Both the position numbers and the translations under genes were made by a program. A stretch of DNA of 64,000 bases from assembly GCF_030418455.1 (NCBI RefSeq), contig NZ_JAUHPW010000009.1, positions 85,063-149,062 of the forward strand, read 5' to 3'. The notes below the pieces were generated by a model. It made no database searches, was not told where the DNA came from, and saw only the letters and a list, made by a program, of their open reading frames with translations. Shown piece by piece: positions 43,931 to 50,712 of the stretch (its first letter is position 1; each line of letters opens with the position of its first letter). The stretch comes from Demequina litoralis. Lineage in GTDB: Bacteria > Actinomycetota > Actinomycetes > Actinomycetales > Demequinaceae.

Positions 43931-44601
43931 CAGGGGCCTTGCGTGACGAGCCACACCGCGGTCGCGGTGGCGGGCGGGACGACGATAGCGGTCGCCTCCG
44001 CGGTCTCCACACGGATCCCGCCGGAGCCATCGGGGCCGAGCACCCGGATCGAGGCGTCCACGGTCAATCCTAGGGTCGCCAGGTCCCGCAGGACGCCCGG
44101 ATCGGCGTCCGACAGCCGCGCCACTGTCCATGCCCCCGCCGCGGCCACCGCGAGGTTGGTGCCGTCGACGGTGTCGATGCGCCCGCTGGCGCTCGGGATG
44201 GGGTCCCCGTGAGGGTCGCGCGTCGGGTGGCCGAGCATCGCGTCGATCGCGTCGATCATGCGCGCCGAGCACGCGTGCTCGAGCACCTCGGCCTCGTCGT
44301 GGACCTCGTCCCAGCCGTAGCCCAGCTGGGTCACGAGGAACGTCTCGATGAGCCGGTGCCGGCGGACCATCTCGAGCGCGCGCCGCTCCCCCTGCGCCGT
44401 CAGCGTGATCGCGCCGTAGGGGCGGTGGTCGAGGAGGCCGGCGGCGACGAGCTTGCGGACGTTCTCCGACACCGTCGGGGCGGACACGCCGAGCCGCTCC
44501 GCGAGCCGCTTCGTGGTGACGGGCTCGTCGGACCATTCGGTCGCGCTCCACACCACCTTGACGTAGTCCTGCGCGGTCGCCGTCAGCTCCACCTCGGTCA
44601 T
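43930..44601 (-). CDS. DtxR/MntR-family metal-dependent transcriptional regulator
   Basis: 223 residues. Winged helix at about 10-65 (VWSATEWSDEPVTTKRLAER, LGVSAPTVSENVRKLVAAGL), dimerisation and metal-binding region with RRHRLIETFLVTQLGYGWDE, VHDEAEVLEHACSARMIDAI and LGHPTRDPHGDPIP, then an SH3-like C-terminal domain. Such proteins sense Mn(II) or Fe(II). It is co-transcribed with the MFS gene. GGAGG lies 5 nt before ATG 44601, and a strong dyad sits over the promoter. Confidence 0.88.
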   Translation of the reverse strand: MTEVELTATAQDYVKVVWSATEWSDEPVTTKRLAERLGVSAPTVSENVRKLVAAGLLDHRPYGAITLTAQGERRALEMVRRHRLIETFLVTQLGYGWDEVHDEAEVLEHACSARMIDAIDAMLGHPTRDPHGDPIPSASGRIDTVDGTNLAVAAAGAWTVARLSDADPGVLRDLATLGLTVDASIRVLGPDGSGGIRVETAEATAIVVPPATATAVWLVTQGP

Positions 44602-44634
44602 CGCGTCCTCCCCCGGGCGCCCGTGCGGGCCGCG

Positions 44635-44654
44635 CCGTGTCCCACGGGACACGG
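44635..44654 (-). promoter_or_regulatory. 20-bp operator-like palindrome before the DtxR-family gene
   Basis: CCGTGTCCC-AC-GGGACACGG, perfect 9-bp arms. It overlaps a TACCGT -10 candidate (minus strand 44656-44651) and lies 34-53 nt upstream of the start. It does not resemble the AT-containing DtxR/IdeR box, so its ligand may be this regulator with a divergent site or another protein. Confidence 0.55.
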
Positions 44655-44686
44655 TAGCGAGGCGTGCCGACGCGTCCGCACCCGCC

Positions 44687-45316
44687 TCACGCCTGCGGCC
44701 CGCCCGCGGCGTCGCCGCCGGCGCCGCCGCCGTTCCCGCGACCCCGGAGCGCGATCGTGAGCGCGAGCGCACCCGCGGCGACCGCGCCGATGATGACGTA
44801 CACGGCGGGGTTGGGCCCGACCTCCTCGTACACGGTGACGTGCGGCGTCGGGCTCGTGGTCGGGAGCACCACCGCCGACGCGGACGGCGAGGCGGAGGCG
44901 CTCGGCGTCGGGCTCGCCGAGGCGCTCGGCGTCGCCTCGACCGGCGGCGCGTACGTGAAGGCGACCTCGCCCTCGATCGGGTGGCCGTCACCGGCGACCA
45001 CGCGGTAGCGCAGGACGTTCTCCCCGGCGCCCAGCGCATCGTCCGGCACGGCCGCCGTGATGGTCTCCGTCACCGGCTCGACGATCGCGAGCACGGTGCG
45101 CGTGCCGTCGGGAGCCACCATCGCGAGCTCGTTGCCGATGTCGAGCAGCTGCTCGGTGAACTCGAGCGACACCTCGGCCAGCGCGGTGACCGTCTCCCCC
45201 GCGGCGGGCGTCGACGACACAAGCGCGGTATGCGCGGACGCGGGCGCGCCGGCGAGCACGAGCGCGCCGGCCACCGCCGCGAGGGCGGCAAGGAACCGAG
45301 GGACGATGCGGGGCAT
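44687..45316 (-). CDS. copC: CopC-family copper-binding protein, membrane-anchored
   Basis: 209 residues. Signal peptide 1-28 (ASA before His29), so the mature N-terminus begins with the histidine used for Cu(II) in CopC (HTALVSSTPAAGETV). GDGHPIEGEVAFTY gives the other conserved histidine. A Ser/Pro/Ala linker at about 120-150 leads to one membrane helix (VYVIIGAVAAGALALTIAL) and a Gly-rich tail, the YcnJ/CopC-TM layout. No CopD is adjacent. Divergent from the glycosyltransferase genes across the PHO-like repeats. Confidence 0.85.
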   Translation of the reverse strand: MPRIVPRFLAALAAVAGALVLAGAPASAHTALVSSTPAAGETVTALAEVSLEFTEQLLDIGNELAMVAPDGTRTVLAIVEPVTETITAAVPDDALGAGENVLRYRVVAGDGHPIEGEVAFTYAPPVEATPSASASPTPSASASPSASAVVLPTTSPTPHVTVYEEVGPNPAVYVIIGAVAAGALALTIALRGRGNGGGAGGDAAGGPQA

Positions 45317-45358
45317 GCCGCCAGTCTCGCACGCACGGCCGGGGCCCCCGCGCGCAGG

Positions 45359-45391
45359 CTTCACCCGATGGTCACCCGATGGTCACGCGAC
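45359..45391. promoter_or_regulatory. three 11-bp direct repeats resembling PHO boxes
   Basis: CTTCACCCGAT, GGTCACCCGAT and GGTCACGCGAC follow each other without gaps. PhoP of Streptomyces binds 11-bp direct repeats with a G(T/G)TCACC core, so this is a good match by eye. The array sits 52-84 nt before the glycosyltransferase start and 43-75 nt before copC. Confidence 0.55.
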
Positions 45392-45442
45392 ATCAAGCGC
45401 GAGGCAACCGACGGTTCGCACGCGGCTCCAAGACTGACGAGC

Positions 45443-46564
45443 GTGAAGGTCGCGCTGGTCGCAGAGTCGTTCCTGCCGCACACGAACGGCGTCACCCACT
45501 CGCTGCTGCGAGTCCTCGACCACCTCGCCGCCCGCGGCGACGAGGCGGTCGTCATCGCCCCCGAGGCCCCCGGTGCGCCGGAGTCCGTCGCGGGCGCCCC
45601 CATCATCCACGTGCCGGCCGTGGGCTGGCCCGGCTACAAGGACGTGCGCGTCGCCCTGTCGACCGTGCGCGGCGTCGCCCGCATCCTCGAGGACGTCCGC
45701 CCCGACGTGGTCCACCTCGCCTCGCCGTTCATGCTCGGCTGGGCGGCGGTGCGCGCCGCGGCGGACCTGGGCCTCCCGACGGTCGCGATCTACCAGACCG
45801 ATGTGCCGTCCTACGCGGCCTCGTACCGTGCGCCGTGGGGCGAGCCGCTGCTGTGGGCGCGCGTGCGCAACATCCACCGCGCCGCCGACCTCACGCTCGC
45901 GCCGTCGACCGCCGCGATGCGCCAGCTCGAGGACCTCGGCGTCGACCGGCTGCGGCTGTGGCCCCGCGGGGTCGACACCGTGCGCTTCAACCCCGCGCAT
46001 CGGGACGATGCGCTGCGGGCACGATGGTCGCCGCGCGGCGAGGTGGTGGTCGGCTATGTGGGCCGCCTCGCACCCGAGAAGCGTGTCGACGACCTCGCGG
46101 TGCTGGCGGACCTGCCCGGGGTGCGGCTGGTCGTCATCGGCGAAGGCCCGGAGGGACCGCGCCTGCGCCGCGCGCTGCCGGGTGCCGAGTTCGCCGGCTT
46201 CCTCGGCGGCGGCGAGCTCGCGCGCGCCGTCGCGAGCCTCGACGTCATGGTCCACCCCGGCGAGCTCGAGACCTTCGGGCAGTCGATCCAGGAGGCGCTC
46301 GCCTCGGGGGTGCCGGTGGTGGCGCCGCGGCGCGGCGGGCCGATCGACCTGATCGACCACGGCTCGAACGGCTTCCTCTACACCCCCGGCCGCCTCGACC
46401 ACATGGCCGAGGCGGTCGCGGCGCTCGTCGAGAACGAGGACATGCGGCTGCTCCAGGGCGCGCACGCGCGCGTCTCGGTCGAGGGCCGGACCTGGCCGCG
46501 CGTGTGCGGGGCGCTGACCGCGCACTACGCACGGGCGATCGCGGAGAGGGCGGTGGCGCCATGA
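45443..46564 (+). CDS. GT4 glycosyltransferase (alpha-mannosyltransferase-like)
   Basis: 373 residues. Starts with VALVAESFLPHTNGVTHSLL, the acceptor-domain opening of MgtA/PimB-type enzymes. The donor domain has VGYVGRLAPEKRVDDLAVLA, VVIGEGPEGPRLRR and the E-x7-E region GELETFGQSIQEALASGVPV. It probably transfers mannose or glucose to a lipid or polymer at the inner membrane face. GTG 45443; first of three overlapping genes. A hairpin made with a 9-mer copy occurs at 45995-46013. Confidence 0.87.
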   Translation: MKVALVAESFLPHTNGVTHSLLRVLDHLAARGDEAVVIAPEAPGAPESVAGAPIIHVPAVGWPGYKDVRVALSTVRGVARILEDVRPDVVHLASPFMLGWAAVRAAADLGLPTVAIYQTDVPSYAASYRAPWGEPLLWARVRNIHRAADLTLAPSTAAMRQLEDLGVDRLRLWPRGVDTVRFNPAHRDDALRARWSPRGEVVVGYVGRLAPEKRVDDLAVLADLPGVRLVVIGEGPEGPRLRRALPGAEFAGFLGGGELARAVASLDVMVHPGELETFGQSIQEALASGVPVVAPRRGGPIDLIDHGSNGFLYTPGRLDHMAEAVAALVENEDMRLLQGAHARVSVEGRTWPRVCGALTAHYARAIAERAVAP

Positions 46565-47685
46565 GGATCGCCCAGGTCGCGAACTTCTACGGCCCGCGCT
46601 CGGGCGGGCTGCGGACCGCGCTCCACGCGCTCGGGCGGGGCTATGTGGACGCCGGCGACGACGTCCTGCTCATCGTCCCCGGCGACGAGGACCGCGAGCA
46701 CGTCGCACCGCACGGGCGCGTCGTCACGCTCCACAGCCCGCTCGTCCCGGGCACCGGCGGCTACCGGGCGATCACCAGGCTCGGCGCGGTGACCGATGCG
46801 CTCGAGGCCTTCCGCCCCGACGCCCTCGAGGTCTCCGACCGCACCACGCTCGCGGGCCTGGGCCCGTGGGCGCGCGGGCGTGGGATCGCGGCGGCCTTCG
46901 TGGCGCACGAGCGCGTCGACGGCGTCCTCGCCTCCGCGCTGCGCGGCGCCGCTCCGCGCAGGGTCGAGCGGCTCGCGCGGGCCCACACGGAGCGGATCGC
47001 CGCGCGCTTCGAGACGATCGTCGCGACCACGGCGTACGCGGGCGCGGAGCTGACCGCGGTCGGCGCGCGCGTCGAGACCGTGCCGCTCGGCGTCGACCTC
47101 GACCGCTTCCACCCGCGCTTCGCGAGCGCGCGCACGCGCCGTCGCCACGCGCCCGACGAGGTCCCGCTGCTCGTCCTCGCCTCCCGCCTGTCCCGCGAGA
47201 AGCGTCCCGGGCTCGCGATCGACGCCGTGCGGGTCCTCGCCGCGCGCGGCCGGCCCGTGCGGCTCGTCGTGGCCGGCGCGGGACCGCTCGCCCGACCGCT
47301 GCGACGCGCGGCGTCGGGGCTGCCGGTCGAGCTGGTCGGCTTCGTCTCCGACCGTGCGGAGTTCGCCTCGCTGCTCGCGTCCGCCGACGTCGTGATCGCG
47401 CCCGGCCCGATCGAGACCTTCGGGCTCGCGGCGCTCGAGGCGCTCGCGTCCGGCACCCCGGTGGTGGTGAACGCCGCCTCGGCGCTGCCGGAGGTGGTCG
47501 GCGAGGCCGGCCTCGCCGCCGCGGGCACACCCGAGGCCTTCGCGGACGCGATCGAGGCGATGCTCGCGCGCGACGGCCGCGACAAACGCCTCGCGGCGCG
47601 GGCGCGGGCCGTGCGCTTCCCGTGGGAGGCCACGGTGGCGCGGATGCGGGCGCTCCACGCGCGGGCGCTGGCGGGCGCGCGATGA
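46561..47685 (+). CDS. GT4 glycosyltransferase
   Basis: 374 residues, related to the preceding gene: MRIAQVANFYGPRSGGLRTA, VPLGVDLDRFHPRFASARTR, LVLASRLSREKRPGLAIDAV and the E-x7-E motif IETFGLAALEALASGTPVVV. ATG overlaps the previous stop, so the two probably act one after the other on the same glycolipid or polymer. Donor sugar unknown. Confidence 0.87.
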   Translation: MRIAQVANFYGPRSGGLRTALHALGRGYVDAGDDVLLIVPGDEDREHVAPHGRVVTLHSPLVPGTGGYRAITRLGAVTDALEAFRPDALEVSDRTTLAGLGPWARGRGIAAAFVAHERVDGVLASALRGAAPRRVERLARAHTERIAARFETIVATTAYAGAELTAVGARVETVPLGVDLDRFHPRFASARTRRRHAPDEVPLLVLASRLSREKRPGLAIDAVRVLAARGRPVRLVVAGAGPLARPLRRAASGLPVELVGFVSDRAEFASLLASADVVIAPGPIETFGLAALEALASGTPVVVNAASALPEVVGEAGLAAAGTPEAFADAIEAMLARDGRDKRLAARARAVRFPWEATVARMRALHARALAGAR

Positions 47686-48449
47686 CCGGCCCGCGGGTGG
47701 TGGCGCTCGGCGACTCGATCACGCTCGGCGTGGGCGACGGCGTTCAGCACTCGCGCGGCGACGTCGGGTGGGCCGCGCATGCCGCCCGGGCGCTCGGCGC
47801 ATCGTCCTTCACGAACCTCGCCGCGAACGGCGTGCGGGCCCGCGACATGCTCGCCGCGCAGGTCGCGGCGGCGAGCGCGCTGCGGCCGGACGTGGTCCTG
47901 CTCACCGTGGGCGGCAACGACGTGCTGCGCGGCGACTTCTCGCCCGCCGAGGTCGAGCGGGCGCTCGGCGATGCGATCGACCGCCTCGCGCGCCCCGACC
48001 GGACGCTCGTCACGGTCTCGCTCGACCGCATCGGGCTGTTCGACCTGGCGCCGGCCCGGGTGGCGGACGCGATGGCGCGACGCGTGGGCCTCGCGAACGG
48101 CGCGATCGCACGGGCGGCCGCGCGGACCGAGGTGTCGGTCGTCGACGGCGCGACGCTGCTGGCCTCGCTGGGACGGCGCGCGTGGCACATCGACCGGATC
48201 CATCCCTCGCCCCAGGGCCACCGCGCGCTCGCGGGCGCCGCGGTCGAGGCGCTCGCCGGCCGCTGGCCTCAACGGGCCGCGATCCCCGCGCCGCCCGCCC
48301 CGCCGGGCAGGGTGGCGGTGGCGGCGTGGCTCGCCGTCAACGGCGTGCCCTGGGCGGTCAAGCGCAGCCGCGACCTCATCCCGCAGGTGACCATGGTGAT
48401 CGCGCGCGAGCTGCGCGAGGAGCGGCGCGTCGCCCGCGCGGGCGCCTGA
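47682..48449 (+). CDS. SGNH/GDSL hydrolase
   Basis: 255 residues, no signal peptide. Blocks: ALGDSITLGVGDG (nucleophile Ser12), NLAANGVRARDM, VGGNDVLRGD and IDRIHPSPQGHRAL (catalytic Asp/His). An esterase or lipase-like hydrolase. Its ATG overlaps the stop of the second glycosyltransferase, suggesting an acyl or deacylation step on the same product. Confidence 0.87.
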   Translation: MTGPRVVALGDSITLGVGDGVQHSRGDVGWAAHAARALGASSFTNLAANGVRARDMLAAQVAAASALRPDVVLLTVGGNDVLRGDFSPAEVERALGDAIDRLARPDRTLVTVSLDRIGLFDLAPARVADAMARRVGLANGAIARAAARTEVSVVDGATLLASLGRRAWHIDRIHPSPQGHRALAGAAVEALAGRWPQRAAIPAPPAPPGRVAVAAWLAVNGVPWAVKRSRDLIPQVTMVIARELREERRVARAGA

Positions 48450-48464
48450 GCGGTGGCACGCGAG

Positions 48465-48492
48465 AGGGGCGAGGCCCCGCGGCCCCGCCCCT
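48465..48492. terminator. bidirectional hairpin between the SGNH and DoxX genes
   Basis: AGGGGCG (48465-48471) pairs with CGCCCCT (48486-48492), extended by CACG/CGTG outside a small bulge, in the 58-bp convergent gap. Confidence 0.6.
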
Positions 48493-48507
48493 CGTGCGTG
48501 ATCGCTG

Positions 48508-49071
48508 CTAGACCAGCCAGCTCTTCTCGCCGACGAGACCTCGCCACCATCGGCCGAGGCCGATCGACTGGTGCTCGAGCTCGACGTACACGATGCCCAG
48601 GGCCGCCAGGGCGTAGATGAGGTGCTCGTCGAGGAACGGGTTCGTCGACGGCCACATCTGCGTGAGGTACATCATGACCAGCATCGCGGTCGCGGCCCAC
48701 GCGCCCACCTTCGTGCCGATGCCGAGCATCAGCGCGAGGCCCACGCCCAGCAGGCCGAGCATGAAGGGCCAGTCCGTCCACCGCTGACCGCCGAGGTCCA
48801 CGAAGAAGGAGTTGAACGGGCTGTTGACGTTGCCGCCGTAGACCAGGTAGCCCTCGGTGATGGCGCCGCCGTTGATCCAGGCGCTGTCGCACATGCTGTC
48901 GATGCTGAAGCTGCCGTCCTCGTTCGTGGTGCGACACGTCGAGTAGCCGAGGCCCAGGAACTTGTCCAAGAAGGCCCAGAGGAAGTAGAAGCCGAGCGCG
49001 ATGCGCGTCACGCTCAGCATGACCCAGCCGAACGTGCTGCGACTGGTGGTGGTCGGTTCGGTGCTGCTCAT
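48508..49071 (-). CDS. DoxX-family membrane protein, copy 1
   Basis: 187 residues, four membrane helices: VMLSVTRIALGFYFLWAFLD, WPFMLGLLGVGLALMLGIG, GAWAATAMLVMMYLTQ and LIYALAALGIVYVEL. An extracytoplasmic loop of about 60 residues contains two cysteines (YSTCRT and SMCDS) and the segment AWINGGAITEGYLVYGG. DoxX relatives include thiosulfate:quinone oxidoreductase subunits and redox-stress proteins; no specific role can be assigned. Two ATGs are adjacent; GGAGG is 5 nt before the second (49071). Confidence 0.8.
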   Translation of the reverse strand: MSSTEPTTTSRSTFGWVMLSVTRIALGFYFLWAFLDKFLGLGYSTCRTTNEDGSFSIDSMCDSAWINGGAITEGYLVYGGNVNSPFNSFFVDLGGQRWTDWPFMLGLLGVGLALMLGIGTKVGAWAATAMLVMMYLTQMWPSTNPFLDEHLIYALAALGIVYVELEHQSIGLGRWWRGLVGEKSWLV

Positions 49072-49216
49072 CATTGCCTCCCGGGGATGCGGTGCGATGC
49101 GATGCGTTCCGAGGCACGAGGCCCCGCGGACACCGTTGTCCGTACCCCCACGCTACGCCCGTTGCCGCATCATCGCTGGAACCGGACGAAAACACGCGTG
49201 TGGGAGCGAAAAGGAA

Positions 49217-49249
49217 ACGGGGCCCCGCGCGGTATGCGCGGGGCCCCGT
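49217..49249 (-). terminator. strong rho-independent terminator of DoxX copy 2
   Basis: A perfect 14-bp stem with ACGGGGCCCCGCGC as one arm and loop GGTAT. On the minus strand it is followed by TTTCCTTTT, a real U-tract. It separates the two DoxX genes, so copy 1 must have its own promoter within 49072-49216. Confidence 0.85.
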
Positions 49250-49261
49250 GAGAACTGCCGG

Positions 49262-49846
49262 CTAGACCAGCCAGGCGTTCTTCTTGACGATCCCGAGGGA
49301 CCTCCACCAGCTGCCGAGGCCGATCGACTGACGGCTCAGCTCGACCCACACGATGCCGAAGATCGCGAGGATGTAGATGAGGTGGTCGTCGAGGATCGGG
49401 TTGGTGGTGGGCCACATCTGCGTCAGGTACATGAACAGCAGCATGAGGCTGCCCGACCAGGCTGCGACCTTGGTGCCGATGCCGAGCATGAGGGCGAGGC
49501 CCACGCCGAGGAGGCCGAGCATGAACGGCCAGTCGGTCCAGCGCTCGGCGCCGAGGTTCACGAAGAAGTCGTGGAACGGGCTGGTCGGGTTGCCGCCGTA
49601 GACGAGGTAGCCCTCCGTGATGTGACCGCCGTTGATCCATGCGCTGTCGCACAGGTAGTCGGTGCCCGTGATGACGCCCGCGTCGTCCTTGATCGAGCAG
49701 GTCGAGCGTCCGAGGCCCAGGAACTTGTCGAGGAAGGCCCACAGGAAGTAGAAGCCGAGCGCGATCCTGGTCACGCTGAGCATCGCGTAGCCGAACCTGC
49801 TGCCGGTTGCGGTCGCGGTGCCCGCGACCTCCGAGTTGACTGCCAT
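49262..49846 (-). CDS. DoxX-family membrane protein, copy 2
   Basis: 194 residues, clearly a paralogue of copy 1: AMLSVTRIALGFYFLWAFLD, the two-cysteine loop (RSTCSI, DYLCDS), AWINGGHITEGYLVYGG, RWTDWPFMLGLLGVGLALML and the ending AWLV are shared. AAGGAG lies 7 nt before ATG 49846, favoured over the ATG at 49852 that almost touches it. A DevR/DosR-like box is about 90 nt upstream. Confidence 0.8.
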   Translation of the reverse strand: MAVNSEVAGTATATGSRFGYAMLSVTRIALGFYFLWAFLDKFLGLGRSTCSIKDDAGVITGTDYLCDSAWINGGHITEGYLVYGGNPTSPFHDFFVNLGAERWTDWPFMLGLLGVGLALMLGIGTKVAAWSGSLMLLFMYLTQMWPTTNPILDDHLIYILAIFGIVWVELSRQSIGLGSWWRSLGIVKKNAWLV

Positions 49847-49936
49847 TGTCATTCTCCTTTGTCGCGGACCTTGTGGGCCCTGAGCGCTGGGGATAGCGCC
49901 TGACACGAACCTAGAAGCGGCGCATCCACCCTGCTA

Positions 49937-49950
49937 GGGACCTCGGTCCC
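49937..49950. promoter_or_regulatory. DevR/DosR-box-like palindrome
   Basis: GGGAC-CTCG-GTCCC matches the core GGGAC-N4-GTCCC of the mycobacterial dormancy regulator box. It lies upstream of DoxX copy 2 in the 176-bp region 49847-50022. Confidence 0.45.
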
Positions 49951-49982
49951 AGGTGGGTGACGAATCAACAGGATGCGCGCGA

Positions 49983-50017
49983 CGAGGCGCCGCGGATGCG
50001 CCCGCCGCGGCGCCTCG
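49983..50017 (-). terminator. hairpin terminator of the TetR gene
   Basis: CGAGGCGCCGCGG pairs perfectly with CCGCGGCGCCTCG over a 9-nt loop, 6 nt past the tetR stop on the minus strand. Confidence 0.65.
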
Positions 50018-50022
50018 CGCGC

Positions 50023-50604
50023 CTACGCGAGCTGCGCGCCGACGTGCGCCTCGATCGCCTCCGCCATGTCGAGCGAGGGGTCGAGCAGCCACTGGATCTG
50101 GAGGCCGTCCATGAGCGCGACGAGCTGCCGCGCGGCGGTCGCCGGGTCGATCCCCGGCCGCAGCCCGCCGTCGTGCGCGACCTCGGCGTAGGCGCGCGCC
50201 ACCGAGGCCCGCAGGTTCGCGTAGCGGTCGACGAAGTACGCGTGCGCGGGATGGCCCGGGTCGGTCGCCTCGGCGGACAGGGTCGCGTAGAGCTCGACGA
50301 CACCGGGCCGCCCGGCATTCAGCCGCGCGGTGGCGACGAGGTGGTCGAGGAGCGCGGCGCCGCGGAGATCCGCGAAGCCCGCGGCGCGACCCTCGGCGTC
50401 GTCGCGCCGGCGCAGCACCGCCATGAGCAGGTCCGCCTTGGTCGGGAAGTGGTAGAGCAGCGCGGGGTGCGTGAGACCGCAGCGCGTCGCGATGTCGCGG
50501 ACGGAGGTGCCGCGGTAGCCGGACTCGGCGAAGGCCGCGAGCGCGGTGTCGAGGATGAGCGCGCGCGTGCCCGCGCCGCGGTCGGTGAGCTCGTGCCCGC
50601 TCAT
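50023..50604 (-). CDS. TetR/AcrR-family regulator
   Basis: 193 residues. The N-terminal HTH is textbook: RALILDTALAAFAESGYRGT, SVRDIATRCGLTHPALLYHF and PTKADLLMAVLRRRDD. The C-terminal ligand domain is variable. It is divergent from the GH3 glycosidase with a palindrome between them, so it likely controls that gene and itself. The ligand could be a plant-derived glycoside or sugar. Confidence 0.88.
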   Translation of the reverse strand: MSGHELTDRGAGTRALILDTALAAFAESGYRGTSVRDIATRCGLTHPALLYHFPTKADLLMAVLRRRDDAEGRAAGFADLRGAALLDHLVATARLNAGRPGVVELYATLSAEATDPGHPAHAYFVDRYANLRASVARAYAEVAHDGGLRPGIDPATAARQLVALMDGLQIQWLLDPSLDMAEAIEAHVGAQLA

Positions 50605-50655
50605 GCCCACCTCGCCTCGTCCCGAATCGACTTGCAACGTTTCGACTCTCTTTTT

Positions 50656-50667
50656 ACCATGTGGTAG
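50656..50667. promoter_or_regulatory. operator-like palindrome TACCATGTGGTA
   Basis: TACCA-TG-TGGTA, a perfect dyad in the 108-bp divergent region between the TetR gene (start 50604) and GH3 (start 50713), preceded by an unusual CTTTTT run for this genome. AACGTT, a LacI-type core, also occurs at about 50636-50641. Confidence 0.55.
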
Positions 50668-50712
50668 ATCGGCTCGCCAGAGCCCACCCGTCGCCGTGTG
50701 GAAGGACCCGAC

